The notes beneath the pieces are model-generated. The model did no database searches. It saw only the letters and a list, made by a program, of their open reading frames with translations, and was not told the origin of the DNA. A DNA stretch of 64,000 bases from Pseudoclavibacter terrae (lineage in GTDB: Bacteria; Actinomycetota; Actinomycetes; Actinomycetales; Microbacteriaceae), in assembly GCF_008831075.1 (NCBI RefSeq), contig NZ_WBJX01000002.1, positions 248,001 through 312,000 of the forward strand. Reading direction: 5' to 3'. The stretch's first letter is position 1. Every line of letters starts with the position of its first letter. A program made the translations under genes and the position numbers. Below are positions 49,151-59,967 of this stretch, one piece after another.

Positions 49151-50995
49151 ATGTACTCCTACGACGGTGAACCGCTGAAGGTCCTGGGGCTTGATCCTCA
49201 CGACCCGTCTTCGGTCGTGGCGTGGCGGAAGTTCCTGCTGGACTGGGACGCGGACCTCGCAGTCATGGCGGCCATCGTGGCCTCGGACCAGGTGCGGGTA
49301 CGCGCGAAGTTGGCGGAGATGGCGTCGGTTCTGGACGCCCTCGACGGCACCGCCGAACATGCCATGCACGTGCAGTCGGTCGCGGCGGAGGTCGCACTGA
49401 TCGAGCAGATCGGGCAGTCGGCGGCTGAGGGCGCGTTGTCGGATGCTGGCATCGCGGTGCGAGAGTTTCCTGGTCTCGTCGATGCGCTCGGTGAGGGGAA
49501 GCTCAGCGAAGAGCAGCTGCGGGTGCTCACGGGGGCAGGGTTGTCGGTGTCTCATGTTGATTCGGACGAGCAGGCGGCGCGGCGGGGTGAGTTCGTGCGG
49601 GTGATGCTCGCCGAGCTGGGTTCGCGAGTGCTGCCGCCGAAGGCGCTGCGGATGGCCGCGGCTCGGGTCGCGGAGTCGCTGACGGAGGAGTCGGTGTCCG
49701 AGCGGTACGAGCGAGCGCGGAAGACCCGCTACGTGTCGGTGACGGCGACGGAGAACGGCATGTGCCTGTTGCGTGCGAGGCTCCCGCTGATCGAGGGCAC
49801 GGCGATCGCGGACCGACTGCGGAAGCAGGGCAAGGCGCTCATCAAAGCGCGGCCGAAGCCCGCGAGCACGAAACTTGCCAGGAGCGCGACCAGCGCCGGT
49901 GCAGCCGGGAGGCGAGGCCCGTTCGGGGCAGGGGCAGATGCCGACGCCGATGCGCATGTCGATGTCGACGCCCGCGCCGACGCACATGTCGATGGCGGCG
50001 CCCGCGCCGATGCGCATGTCGATGTCGACGCCCGCGCCGATGCGCATGTCGATGGCGGTGCCCGCGCCGACGCGCGTGTCGATGCCGGCGCCCGCGTCGA
50101 TGTCGCCGCCGCTGCCAATGCGCGTGTCGATGCCGGCGCCCGCGTCGATGTCGACGCCGCTGCCGACCCCGCCGTGGACGCTCCTGATGAGCGCACCATC
50201 GACGAAGTCAAGGCCGACCTGTTCGCGGACATGCTGCTCACGTCCGACCCGATGTCCTGCGCCGCTGCGGCAGGCATCCAGGCGAACGTCGCCTTCACGA
50301 TCCCGATCCTCTCAGCCCTCACCGCGCCGGGGAGGAATGGCGCGGCCCGTGGTGCCAGCGCTGGTGCCAGTGCTGTTGCCGGTGCCGGCGTGAGCGGCCC
50401 TGGTGGGACGGGCGGCGTCGTTGCCGGCGCCAGCCGCGCGTCAGGCGCTACCCGCCTCACCCCGGCCCCAGCCCTGCTCGACGGCATGGTCCCGGTTCCG
50501 CTCGAAGAGGCGATGCGCCTCGCCGCGAATGCGCCGTCGTTCCTCCGGATCCTCACCGACCCGATCACGGGCACCGTCGAAGCCGTCGACAGCTATCGCC
50601 CTACGGCCGCGATGCGGAACTTCCTGGCCGCCCGCGACATCCACTGCCGCTGGCCCGGCTGCCGACAACCCGCCGCGAGATGCGACCTCGACCACACCCA
50701 CGCCTGGGAACACGGCGGCACCACCACCCTGGAGAACCTCTGCGGGCTCTGCAAGCACCACCACGTCATGAAACACGCCACCGCCTGGAGCGTCGAAGAA
50801 CTCGGGGGCGGCATCCTCGACTGGCGCACCCCAAGCGGCAAGGCGTGCACAGACAGACCCGAGCACCACGACGTCTACTTCACACCCAACGACGACTACC
50901 TCACGCCGGGGGAGCCATCACCAGCAAACCGCGGGACGAGTCCGCCCGCCGCCGAGCCCCCGGAAACGAGAACCGCAGATGAACCTCCGTTCTGA
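49151..50995 (+). CDS. DUF222/HNH endonuclease-signature protein (13E12 type) with tandem repeats
   Basis: A 614-residue protein. The N-terminal ~270 residues are a DUF222 domain (ALSDAGIAVREFPGLVDALG, GKLSEEQLRVLTGAGLSV). A repeat insert lies at about 267-340. A helical middle part contains IDEVKADLFADMLLTSDPMS. The C-terminal HNH domain reads CRWPGCRQPAARCDLDHTHA, then ENLCGLCKHHHVMKHATAW; the Cys pairs bind zinc, and DH and HHH are active-site residues. This family is abundant in actinobacteria and the biological function is unknown. ATG 49151 lacks a strong ribosome-binding site. Repeat content marks it as an expansion-prone copy. Confidence 0.9.
   Translation: MYSYDGEPLKVLGLDPHDPSSVVAWRKFLLDWDADLAVMAAIVASDQVRVRAKLAEMASVLDALDGTAEHAMHVQSVAAEVALIEQIGQSAAEGALSDAGIAVREFPGLVDALGEGKLSEEQLRVLTGAGLSVSHVDSDEQAARRGEFVRVMLAELGSRVLPPKALRMAAARVAESLTEESVSERYERARKTRYVSVTATENGMCLLRARLPLIEGTAIADRLRKQGKALIKARPKPASTKLARSATSAGAAGRRGPFGAGADADADAHVDVDARADAHVDGGARADAHVDVDARADAHVDGGARADARVDAGARVDVAAAANARVDAGARVDVDAAADPAVDAPDERTIDEVKADLFADMLLTSDPMSCAAAAGIQANVAFTIPILSALTAPGRNGAARGASAGASAVAGAGVSGPGGTGGVVAGASRASGATRLTPAPALLDGMVPVPLEEAMRLAANAPSFLRILTDPITGTVEAVDSYRPTAAMRNFLAARDIHCRWPGCRQPAARCDLDHTHAWEHGGTTTLENLCGLCKHHHVMKHATAWSVEELGGGILDWRTPSGKACTDRPEHHDVYFTPNDDYLTPGEPSPANRGTSPPAAEPPETRTADEPPF
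49949..50170 (+). repeat. 30-bp in-frame tandem repeats inside the DUF222 gene
   Basis: Five consecutive 30-bp units at 49949-50098 encode the ten-residue unit DAHVDVDARA/DAHVDGGARA with small changes, then two longer related units encode ARVDAGARVDVxAAA up to about 50170. The insert is acidic and Ala/Val-rich, lies between DUF222 and the helical part, and keeps the frame. Confidence 0.9.
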
Positions 50996-51199
50996 CCGAG
51001 GCCCAGGGTTCGAGGCCCGACGGCGCGGACAGGCGCTACCGACGAGCGACACCCTTCGGTTGGCCTGGCGACACCCATTGGCCAGGCCGCACGACACGCG
51101 CGGTGTGCCCCTGATGGGGCGGCTGGCGCGCACCGAACCGACGGATGCGGACGAGCAACGTCCGAGACGCATACAGAACCTTTGCCGGGCTGACCGGGC

Positions 51200-52009
51200 T
51201 TACCGGCGTTTGCGCTTCCCGCCCGAGCCGCCAGCCTTGGCCCGCTTCGCAGCCAGCTGGGCGCCACGGCTCGTGCCGGACGACGTGCCGATCCGCTTCG
51301 CCGTCGCCCGCTTCTTCTGCTGCTCCTTCACGCGGCGCTCCGCCTCGGCCAGCGCCTGCTGCTCCTCCCGCTGCAACGCCGCCGACTTCGCGCCCGTGCG
51401 GCCTCGCGAGCTCCCGGCCGTCCGTCCCCGGACGATGCCCACGAACTCCTCCGTATCGAGGCGATCATCCTCAGCCGCCCAGATGATCGACACCGGAACC
51501 CGGGGAAGATCGCTGATCACCCGATACGTGACGTCTTTGCGTGCGTGCTGCCGAGCGACGGACTGTGGGACGACGGCAACTCCAGCGCCTCCAGCCACCA
51601 GCTCCATCGCATCCGCGGCGTCGGTGGTCATGGCCGACGCACCCGAGTCGAGGCCGAGCCGCTCAGCAGCCTCCGCCCAATCGGGCGTCCAAGCGGCCAG
51701 CACCAGCTGCCAGTCGTCGAGCTCCTCGAGCCGCAGCGGCTCGTCGACATCGAGGTCCGACTCCACGGCGACCACGGCCACCACATCCTCGGCGAACAGA
51801 TCGATGGCGTTCACCCCATCACGGTCGAAGGGGTGGCGCACGAACGCGACCTGCGCAACATCGTCGAGGATGAGCTGGCGAGCCTCGGCCGCGTGCACGG
51901 TCGTGAACTCCAGCGGCGTCTCCGCTCGTCGCTCCTCCCACACACGAGACCACTTCCGTGGATTGATGCCGGGGGCCAGAGCGACCGTGAGGTGCGTCGG
52001 AGTCTCCAT
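51200..52009 (-). CDS. LysR substrate-binding-domain protein lacking a DNA-binding domain
   Basis: A 269-residue protein. LTVALAPGINPRKWSRVW starts a LysR-type effector fold and VAFVRHPFDRDGVNAIDLFA, DDWQLVLAAWTPDWAEAAER and AADAMELVAGGAGVAVVPQS are its usual blocks. No winged HTH precedes it, so it cannot act as a classical LysR regulator. The last ~65 residues are Lys/Arg-rich (EQQKKRATAKRIGTSSGT, GGSGGKRKRR), likely nucleic-acid binding. It is divergent from the DUF5997 gene, 30 bp away, a pairing seen repeatedly in actinobacteria. Its function is unknown. Confidence 0.82.
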   Translation of the reverse strand: METPTHLTVALAPGINPRKWSRVWEERRAETPLEFTTVHAAEARQLILDDVAQVAFVRHPFDRDGVNAIDLFAEDVVAVVAVESDLDVDEPLRLEELDDWQLVLAAWTPDWAEAAERLGLDSGASAMTTDAADAMELVAGGAGVAVVPQSVARQHARKDVTYRVISDLPRVPVSIIWAAEDDRLDTEEFVGIVRGRTAGSSRGRTGAKSAALQREEQQALAEAERRVKEQQKKRATAKRIGTSSGTSRGAQLAAKRAKAGGSGGKRKRR

Positions 52010-52039
52010 GCCCGCAAGGCTACTGGGTACGATGCACAG

Positions 52040-52480
52040 ATGAGCGAATCAGAGGGCACCTCGACCGACAACCAGCCGACGGACGAGAACGACACCGCAG
52101 CAGACCGCGGGCCGGAACAGAAGATGAAGCCGGCCACGGCGGCCAAGAAGCTCGGCATCTACCTGCCGGCCGCACCCGAGGCATTCCAGCAGACGCCGCT
52201 CACCCGCAGCGCGTTCCTCGAGCTCCAGGAGACGCCACCGGAATGGCTCCAAGAGCTGCGCCGCACCGGCCCCCACCCGCGCGACGTCGTCGCGCGCAAA
52301 CTCGGCATCACCAACTCGGGCCTCGCCAGGGGCGGCGTCACCGAAGCGCTCACGACCGCCGAGATCCAGGCGCTCCTCGAAGCAGCACCCTCGTGGCTCT
52401 CCCATGAGCGCGGCGTCCAAGCGAAGGTCCGCGCCGAGAACGCCCGCGTCGCCGAACTGCACGCCAAACGCGGCAACTGA
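52040..52480 (+). CDS. DUF5997 family protein
   Basis: A 146-residue protein with an acidic disordered N-terminus (about 1-30) and a helical domain: MKPATAAKKLGIYLPAAPEA, then LELQETPPEWLQELRRTGPH and PRDVVARKLGITNSGLARGG, which defines DUF5997. The final helix is Arg-rich. The role is unknown; the ARKLGI...SG pattern is HTH-like and suggests DNA binding. TACGAT lies six bases before ATG 52040, so the transcript is probably leaderless. Its neighbour and likely functional partner is the HTH-less LysR-like protein on the other side of a 30-bp gap. Confidence 0.87.
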   Translation: MSESEGTSTDNQPTDENDTAADRGPEQKMKPATAAKKLGIYLPAAPEAFQQTPLTRSAFLELQETPPEWLQELRRTGPHPRDVVARKLGITNSGLARGGVTEALTTAEIQALLEAAPSWLSHERGVQAKVRAENARVAELHAKRGN

Positions 52481-52487
52481 GCCGACC

Positions 52488-53066
52488 TTGGTCAGCCTGC
52501 TCGCCATCTGCGCCGTCGCGCAGCTCCGCAAAGATCCAGGCGCCATCGGCGTCACCGCCATCGACAAGCGACCCCTCGATGGGACGGTCAAGGTTGGCCG
52601 CTACGGGGTGTACGGCGACGTGCAAGCGGACCGCAAGCACCACGGTGGACTCGACCAGGCCATCTACGCCTACTCGCAGACGGACGCCGACTATTGGGCA
52701 GCGGAACTCGGGAGGGAACTCGCCCCGGGCTTCTTCGGCGAGAACCTCCGCATCGACGGCATCGACGTCAACGAGCTCTGCATCGGTGACACGCTCCGCA
52801 TCGGCGACCCGACGTCGGCGAGTTCGTCCCGCACCGTCGAGCTCGTCGTCACCGCCCCACGGGTTCCGTGCCAGACCTTCGCCCGTTGGGTCGGCGGCGA
52901 GGACGAACGCGGCTGGGTCAAGCGATTCGGCTCGACCGGCCGCGTCGGCGCATACCTGCGCGTCGCGAAGACGGGCAGGGTCGCCGCCGGCGACGCCGTC
53001 GACGTCCTCCCGGGCCCCGTCAGCGCGCCCACCGTGCGAGAGGTCTTCGCCGGCGCCCACGGCTGA
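52488..53066 (+). CDS. MOSC-domain protein (molybdenum-cofactor sulfurase C-terminal type)
   Basis: A 192-residue MOSC protein starting at TTG 52488, seven bases after the DUF5997 stop. ITAIDKRPLDGTV-like start, GVYGDVQADRKHHGGLDQAI (with the conserved HHGG), AYSQTDADYWAAELGRELAP, GFFGENLRIDG and VTAPRVPCQTFARWVG (with the conserved Cys) are all MOSC signatures. This YiiM-like group is linked to reduction or sulfuration of N-hydroxylated bases. The TTG start has no strong ribosome-binding site, and coupling to the DUF5997 gene is likely. It is followed by a minisatellite. Confidence 0.88.
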   Translation: MVSLLAICAVAQLRKDPGAIGVTAIDKRPLDGTVKVGRYGVYGDVQADRKHHGGLDQAIYAYSQTDADYWAAELGRELAPGFFGENLRIDGIDVNELCIGDTLRIGDPTSASSSRTVELVVTAPRVPCQTFARWVGGEDERGWVKRFGSTGRVGAYLRVAKTGRVAAGDAVDVLPGPVSAPTVREVFAGAHG

Positions 53067-53423
53067 TCCCGGCCCGGCGTCACGAACGCGACGGGCAGCA
53101 CCCAGGGCAGGCGCCCGCGGCACGCGTCCGGGGGTAGGCGCCTGTCCCGTGGCAGGGCGTCCGGGGGCAGGCGCCCGAGGCAGGCACCCACGGGTAGTCG
53201 TCCGAGGGCGGGCGCCCGATGCAGGCACCGTGGCAGGCGTCCGAGGGCAGGCACCCGAGGGCAGGAGTCCGAGGGCAGGCACCCGAGGGCAGGCACCCGA
53301 GGGCAGGCACCCGAGGGCAGGCACCCGAGGGCAGGCACCCGGGGGAGGCGTCCGAGGGCAGGCGCCCGATGCAGGCGAGCAAGCATCGAGAACCTGCCCC
53401 GTGATGCCCCGTGTGCCGTCGGG
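53067..53423. repeat. 14-bp minisatellite in a gene-free stretch
   Basis: This 357-bp interval lies between the MOSC stop and the convergent flavoprotein stop. From about 53108 to 53378 it consists of G-rich units related to CCGAGGGCAGGCAC. Seven near-identical 14-bp copies run head to tail at 53241-53338; diverged copies lie on either side. Because 14 is not a multiple of three, both strands stay open in several frames with a 14-residue periodicity, but I see no reason to call a gene. Confidence 0.9.
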
Positions 53424-54860
53424 CTATTCGGGCCGCCCGTAGGCTTCGAGCAGACGCAGCCACAGTTCGCTCATCGTCGGGAACGATGGCACTGCGTGCC
53501 AGAGCCTCGACAGCGGCACCTCACCAACGACTGCGATCGTCGCCGAGTGCAGCAGCTCGCCCACATCGGGGCCCACCATGGTGAACCCGACGATGACGCC
53601 GCGCTCCTCGTCGACGACCATCCGCGCCGTGCCCTCGTACCCCTCGGCGTGCAGCGACGCCCCGGAGACCTTGCCGATCGGGACGTCAACCGACCGCACA
53701 CGGAGGCCCTGCTTCTCCGCTGCCGCGCTCGTGAGACCGACGGCAGCGACCTCGGGATCCGAGTAGACCAGCTGCGGCACCGCGACATGGTCGGCCGTGG
53801 CCGCGTGGGTTCCCCACGGGCCGTCGTCCAGAGCACGTCCCGCGGCCCGAGCCGCGATCGCGTCGCCTGCAGCCCGAGCCTGATACTTGCCTTGGTGGGT
53901 GAGAAGCGCGCGATGGTTCACGTCGCCCGCCGCGTACAGCCAGTCGCTGCCGCGCACCAGCATCGTGTCGTCCACGTCGATCCACGAACCGGGTTCGAGC
54001 CCGGCCACCTCGAGGCCCACATCATCGGTCCGAGGGACGCGCCCCGTCGCGACGAGCAGCTCAGCGCTCTCGACCACGCGGCCGTCGTCGAGACTCACCG
54101 CGACGCGGCCAGCTGCGTCACGGTTCACGCTCGACGGTGAAGTGCCCAGGATGACCTCCGCGCCGCGAGAGCGCAGGGCGTCAGCCACCGCCTTCCCGGC
54201 GAACTCCTCGAACCCGCCGAGCACGCGGCTCCTGACGAGCAGGGTCACCTTGGCGCCGAGGTCCGTGTACGCGGTCGCGATCTCGACCGCCACGACGCCT
54301 CCGCCGATGATCGTGATCGACTCGGGGATGCTCTTGACGGCAGTCGCCTCTCGGCTCGTCCAGGGGGACGCGTCGGCGAGGCCGGGGATATCGGGCAGGA
54401 GCGCCGCCGAACCGGTCGCGACGACCACGGCGACCCTCGCCGCGTACGTGGTGTCGCCGACGGTCACCTCCCGTTCCCCCGTCAGGCGCGCGTGCCCGCG
54501 AACCAGGTCGATGCCAGCGCCAGACAGCCACTTCACCTGACCCTCGTCGCTCCAATCGGAGACGTAGGAGTCGCGCCGCGCGAGAACGGCCGAGACGTCG
54601 AGGTCGCCGGTCGCGGCTTCCCGAGCCCCGGGGACCGCGCGCGCCGCGCGGAGCGCTGAACCGCTGCGGAGGAGGGCCTTCGAGGGGATGCATGCCCAAT
54701 ACGAGCACTCGCCCCCGACGAGCTCCTTCTCGACGACGAGGGCCTTCAGGCCCCCACGCACCGCACGGTCCGCCACGTTCTCGCCGACTGGGCCCGCGCC
54801 GATCACGATCACGTCGTAGGCGGTTGCGTCGGCTGCCCCGCTCTGTGTGTCAGTGTCCAC
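53424..54860 (-). CDS. NAD(P)/FAD pyridine nucleotide-disulfide oxidoreductase
   Basis: A 478-residue flavoprotein. VIVIGAGPVGENVADRA binds FAD, the redox-active pair is Cys52/Cys57 in GGECSYWACIPSKALLR (CX4C), and SITIIGGGVVAVEIATAYTD binds NAD(P)H. SDWLYAAGDVNHRALLTHQG and a C-terminal dimerisation domain with HAVPSFPTMSELW complete it. The motif differs from mycothione reductase (CXNVGC), so the call stays general. GTG 54860 overlaps the metallo-beta-lactamase-fold gene by 11 bases, placing it as third gene of the mycothiol formaldehyde operon. A role in recycling thiols is possible. Confidence 0.85.
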   Translation of the reverse strand: MDTDTQSGAADATAYDVIVIGAGPVGENVADRAVRGGLKALVVEKELVGGECSYWACIPSKALLRSGSALRAARAVPGAREAATGDLDVSAVLARRDSYVSDWSDEGQVKWLSGAGIDLVRGHARLTGEREVTVGDTTYAARVAVVVATGSAALLPDIPGLADASPWTSREATAVKSIPESITIIGGGVVAVEIATAYTDLGAKVTLLVRSRVLGGFEEFAGKAVADALRSRGAEVILGTSPSSVNRDAAGRVAVSLDDGRVVESAELLVATGRVPRTDDVGLEVAGLEPGSWIDVDDTMLVRGSDWLYAAGDVNHRALLTHQGKYQARAAGDAIAARAAGRALDDGPWGTHAATADHVAVPQLVYSDPEVAAVGLTSAAAEKQGLRVRSVDVPIGKVSGASLHAEGYEGTARMVVDEERGVIVGFTMVGPDVGELLHSATIAVVGEVPLSRLWHAVPSFPTMSELWLRLLEAYGRPE

Positions 54861-55491
54861 GAGCGATCCATTCCTCGAGGTGCGGAGCTTCCGCGCCGAT
54901 CGACGTCGCGTCACCGTGTCCCGTGAGCACCGTCGTCTCGGGCGGCAGGGTCAGCAGGCGATCCGAGATCGAGGCGATGATCGTGCCGAAGTCGCTGTAG
55001 CTGCGTCCCGTGGCTCCCGGGCCGCCGCTGAAGAGCGTGTCGCCGCTGAACAGCGTCCCGAGCGCCGGCGCGTAGAAGCACACCGACCCTGGGGAGTGGC
55101 CTGGGGTGTGCAGCACCTGCAGGTCGACCTCGTCGATCAGGATGCGGTCGTCATCAGTGAGCTCGATGTCGGGTGCTGCGTCGGGGTAGACGGCGTCCCA
55201 GAGCATCCGGTCGCCACCGTGCAGTGCGATGGGAGCGTCGACGAGCGTCGCGAACTCCTGCGCCGCCGCGATGTGGTCGTCGTGCCCGTGCGTCAGCAGG
55301 ACCCGGCGAACTCGCCGGTCTCCCACCGCGTCCCGGACCGCCTGCGCGTCGTGGGCAGGGTCGATCACCACCACGTCATCGTCGTCACCGACGAGGTAGA
55401 CGTTGTTGTCGACGTCCCAGGTGCCACCGTCGAGTGAGAACGTGCCGCTCGTGACGATGCGATCGATGCGGACCTTCCCGTGGCCGCTCAC
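54850..55491 (-). CDS. MBL-fold metallohydrolase of the mycothiol formaldehyde pathway
   Basis: A 213-residue glyoxalase II-type hydrolase. [17 protein letters not shown] is the HxHxDH metal motif, [14 protein letters not shown] gives the third His, [20 protein letters not shown] provides the bridging Asp, and [14 protein letters not shown] the last His. GTG 55491 overlaps the dehydrogenase stop by four bases (GTGA). In actinobacteria this gene accompanies S-(hydroxymethyl)mycothiol dehydrogenase and is thought to hydrolyse the resulting mycothiol formyl thioester. The partnership here is direct and supports that role. Confidence 0.88.
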   Translation of the reverse strand: MSGHGKVRIDRIVTSGTFSLDGGTWDVDNNVYLVGDDDDVVVIDPAHDAQAVRDAVGDRRVRRVLLTHGHDDHIAAAQEFATLVDAPIALHGGDRMLWDAVYPDAAPDIELTDDDRILIDEVDLQVLHTPGHSPGSVCFYAPALGTLFSGDTLFSGGPGATGRSYSDFGTIIASISDRLLTLPPETTVLTGHGDATSIGAEAPHLEEWIARGH

Positions 55492-56573
55492 AGCTCCACC
55501 ACCGATCGGAGGACGGTGCCGTCCTTCATCCGCTCGAACGACGCCTCGATGTCCTCGATGCCGATGCGCTCCGACACGAACGCGTCGAGGTCGAGCCTGC
55601 CGAGGCGGTACTGCTCGACGAGCATCGGGAAGTCGCGGCTCGGGAGGCAGTCGCCGTACCAGGAGGACTTCAGGGATCCGCCCCGTCCGAACACGTCGAG
55701 CAGCGGGAGCTCGAGGGTCATCTCGGGCGTCGGCACCCCCACCAGGACAACCCGGCCCGCGAGGTCGCGCGCGTAGAACGCCTGCTTGTACGTCTCTGGC
55801 CGTCCGACAGCCTCGATGACGACGTCGGCGCCGAAGCCGCCCGTGAGGGCGCGGACGCCCTCGACGACGTCCTCTTCGCGGGAATTGATGGTGTGGGTTG
55901 CGCCGAAGTGCGCCGCACGTTCGAGCTTCGCGGCGTCGATGTCGACGGCGATGATCGTGGTGGCACCGGCGAGGGCGGCACCGGCGATGGCCGCCATGCC
56001 GACGCCACCGCAGCCGATGACCGCGACCGACTCGCCGCGCTTCACCTCGCCAGTGTTGATCGCGGCTCCGATGCCCGCCATGACGCCGCAGCCGAGCAGG
56101 CCGACCGCAGCGGCGTCCGACTCCTCGTCGACCTTCGTGCACTGCCCGGCGGCGACGAGCGTCTTCTCGATGAAGGCGCCGATGCCGAGCGCGGGGGAGA
56201 GCTCGGTGCCGTCCTCGAGCGTCATCTTCTGCGTCGCGTTGTGCGTGTTGAAGCAGTACTGCGGCTGCCCCTTCGCGCAGGCGCGGCACTCGCCGCACAC
56301 GGCGCGCCAGTTCAGGATGACCCGGTCGCCGACCTCGATCTCGGTCACGCCCTCGCCGATCGCCGAGACACGGCCGGTGGCCTCGTGGCCGAGCAGGAAC
56401 GGGAAGTCGTCACTGATCCCACCCTGCTGATAGTGGAGATCGGTGTGGCAGACACCGCTCGTGATGATGTCGACCACAGCTTCGCCTGGCCCCGGATCGG
56501 GGACCAGCACCGTCTCAATCGACACCGGTTCATTCTTGCCACGGACAACTGCACCTTTGACACGGGAGACCAT
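55488..56573 (-). CDS. mscR: S-(hydroxymethyl)mycothiol dehydrogenase
   Basis: A 361-residue zinc-dependent medium-chain dehydrogenase. Catalytic zinc ligands include Cys42 (SGVCHTDLH) and His63/Glu64 (LLGHEATG). The structural zinc lobe has Cys93, 96, 99 and 107 ([17 protein letters not shown]). [17 protein letters not shown] binds NAD. The sequence [20 protein letters not shown] and the [20 protein letters not shown] block match MscR/AdhE2, which oxidises the formaldehyde-mycothiol adduct. ATG 56573 was chosen because family similarity starts there. It heads a three-gene overlapping operon with the MBL hydrolase and the flavoprotein. Confidence 0.92.
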   Translation of the reverse strand: MVSRVKGAVVRGKNEPVSIETVLVPDPGPGEAVVDIITSGVCHTDLHYQQGGISDDFPFLLGHEATGRVSAIGEGVTEIEVGDRVILNWRAVCGECRACAKGQPQYCFNTHNATQKMTLEDGTELSPALGIGAFIEKTLVAAGQCTKVDEESDAAAVGLLGCGVMAGIGAAINTGEVKRGESVAVIGCGGVGMAAIAGAALAGATTIIAVDIDAAKLERAAHFGATHTINSREEDVVEGVRALTGGFGADVVIEAVGRPETYKQAFYARDLAGRVVLVGVPTPEMTLELPLLDVFGRGGSLKSSWYGDCLPSRDFPMLVEQYRLGRLDLDAFVSERIGIEDIEASFERMKDGTVLRSVVEL

Positions 56574-56601
56574 GTGGCAAGGGTAGTCGTAGTCTCTCTG
56601 G

Positions 56602-57543
56602 ATGGTCATCCTGATCGATCCGCCTGTCTGGCCCGCGCACGGCACGACCTTCTCGCATCTCGTCTCCGACTCCTCGGTGGATGAGCTGCACGCGTTCGCG
56701 GCGAAGGCCGGCATCAGGGGCAGGGCCTTCGACCTCGACCACTACGACGTTCCCGCTGAGCAGTACGGCGCCCTCGTCGCGATGGGAGCCGAACCGGTCG
56801 GAGGGTCCGAGCTCGTGCGGCGCCTCGTCGCAGGGGGCGTGCGCGTACCGGCGAGGGACCGGCCGAAGCGAGCCCGCCTCATCCTCGTGCGCCGCTGGGG
56901 CGAGCTCGAGCGAGAGATAGCCCGCGACAGGCGGGCGGCGGCGGATGCGCTCCGTGACGACCTGCTTGACGCCTGGTCGGGCACCTCCCGCAACTACCAC
57001 GACGTCACGCACCTGCTGTCGGTGCTCGACGCCGTCGACACGCTGCGCCGCAGAGCCACCGAGATGGGGTCCCCGCTGAGCGGGCGCGAGTTGCTCACGG
57101 CCCGCCTCGCCGCCTGGTTCCACGACGCCGTCTACGAGGGGGCGGCGGGTGACGACGAACGCGCCAGCGCAGCCCTGGCGGTGGAGCGGCTCGGCGCCCT
57201 CGGTCTCGAGCCCGAGCTCGTGGAGAACGTCGAGCGCCTCGTGCTGGCCACGATCGACCACCGGGTCCAGCCCGGGGATGCCGCGGGGCAGATCCTCATG
57301 GATGCGGACCTCGCCGTCCTCGCGCGTCCTGAGGACGGCTACGCCCGCTACGTCGCCCTTGTCCGCCGCGACTACGCGCATGTGCCAGACGCGCAGTGGC
57401 GCATCGGCCGAGCGTCTGTGCTCCGCGCGCTCCTCGGATCAGCTCGCCTCTTCGTCTCGCCCGCGGCCCCCGAGGACTGGGAGCCGCGAGCACGACGCAA
57501 CCTCGAGCGCGAGCTGAAGGGTCTCGAGGCGAGCACGAGCTGA
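56602..57543 (+). CDS. DUF4031 plus HD-like domain protein
   Basis: A 313-residue protein. The first ~80 residues are DUF4031 ([20 protein letters not shown], then [20 protein letters not shown] and [20 protein letters not shown]). The C-terminal part resembles the predicted metal-dependent HD phosphohydrolase group: [40 protein letters not shown] with the HD pair, then [20 protein letters not shown] with a later His-Asp and [19 protein letters not shown] metal-dependent phosphohydrolase activity is suggested by the HD residues. The fusion is a known architecture in actinobacteria. It is divergent from mscR, 28 bp away. Confidence 0.85.
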   Translation: MVILIDPPVWPAHGTTFSHLVSDSSVDELHAFAAKAGIRGRAFDLDHYDVPAEQYGALVAMGAEPVGGSELVRRLVAGGVRVPARDRPKRARLILVRRWGELEREIARDRRAAADALRDDLLDAWSGTSRNYHDVTHLLSVLDAVDTLRRRATEMGSPLSGRELLTARLAAWFHDAVYEGAAGDDERASAALAVERLGALGLEPELVENVERLVLATIDHRVQPGDAAGQILMDADLAVLARPEDGYARYVALVRRDYAHVPDAQWRIGRASVLRALLGSARLFVSPAAPEDWEPRARRNLERELKGLEASTS

Positions 57544-57603
57544 CCAGTCTCGCTGGATGACGTTCCGCAGGGTGCCGCCGCGCGATCGTCTGCCTCGGCG
57601 ACG

Positions 57604-59853
<2,250 letters not shown>

Positions 59854-59967
59854 GCAGTGATCGTAGCGAGCGGCACGCGGTTCGCGGCGGGCAGCCGGAC
59901 CTCGGCATCGACCGGATGCGGCGCGCGGGCGGCGGGACCAGTGCCTGAGTGTGCTTGCATTTCCCAC

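Noticed and set aside
49949-50170. Regular 30-bp repeats considered as a CRISPR array
   Set aside because: Units are contiguous with no unique spacers, and they stay in frame inside the DUF222 protein.
51000-51030. GGGTTCGAGGCCC resembling a tRNA T-arm after the DUF222 stop
   Set aside because: No D-arm, anticodon arm or acceptor pairing could be found around it.
53080-53463. Long open frames on both strands in the minisatellite
   Set aside because: They arise because a 14-bp GC-rich unit without stops stays open in all frames. There is no ribosome-binding site and no plausible protein.
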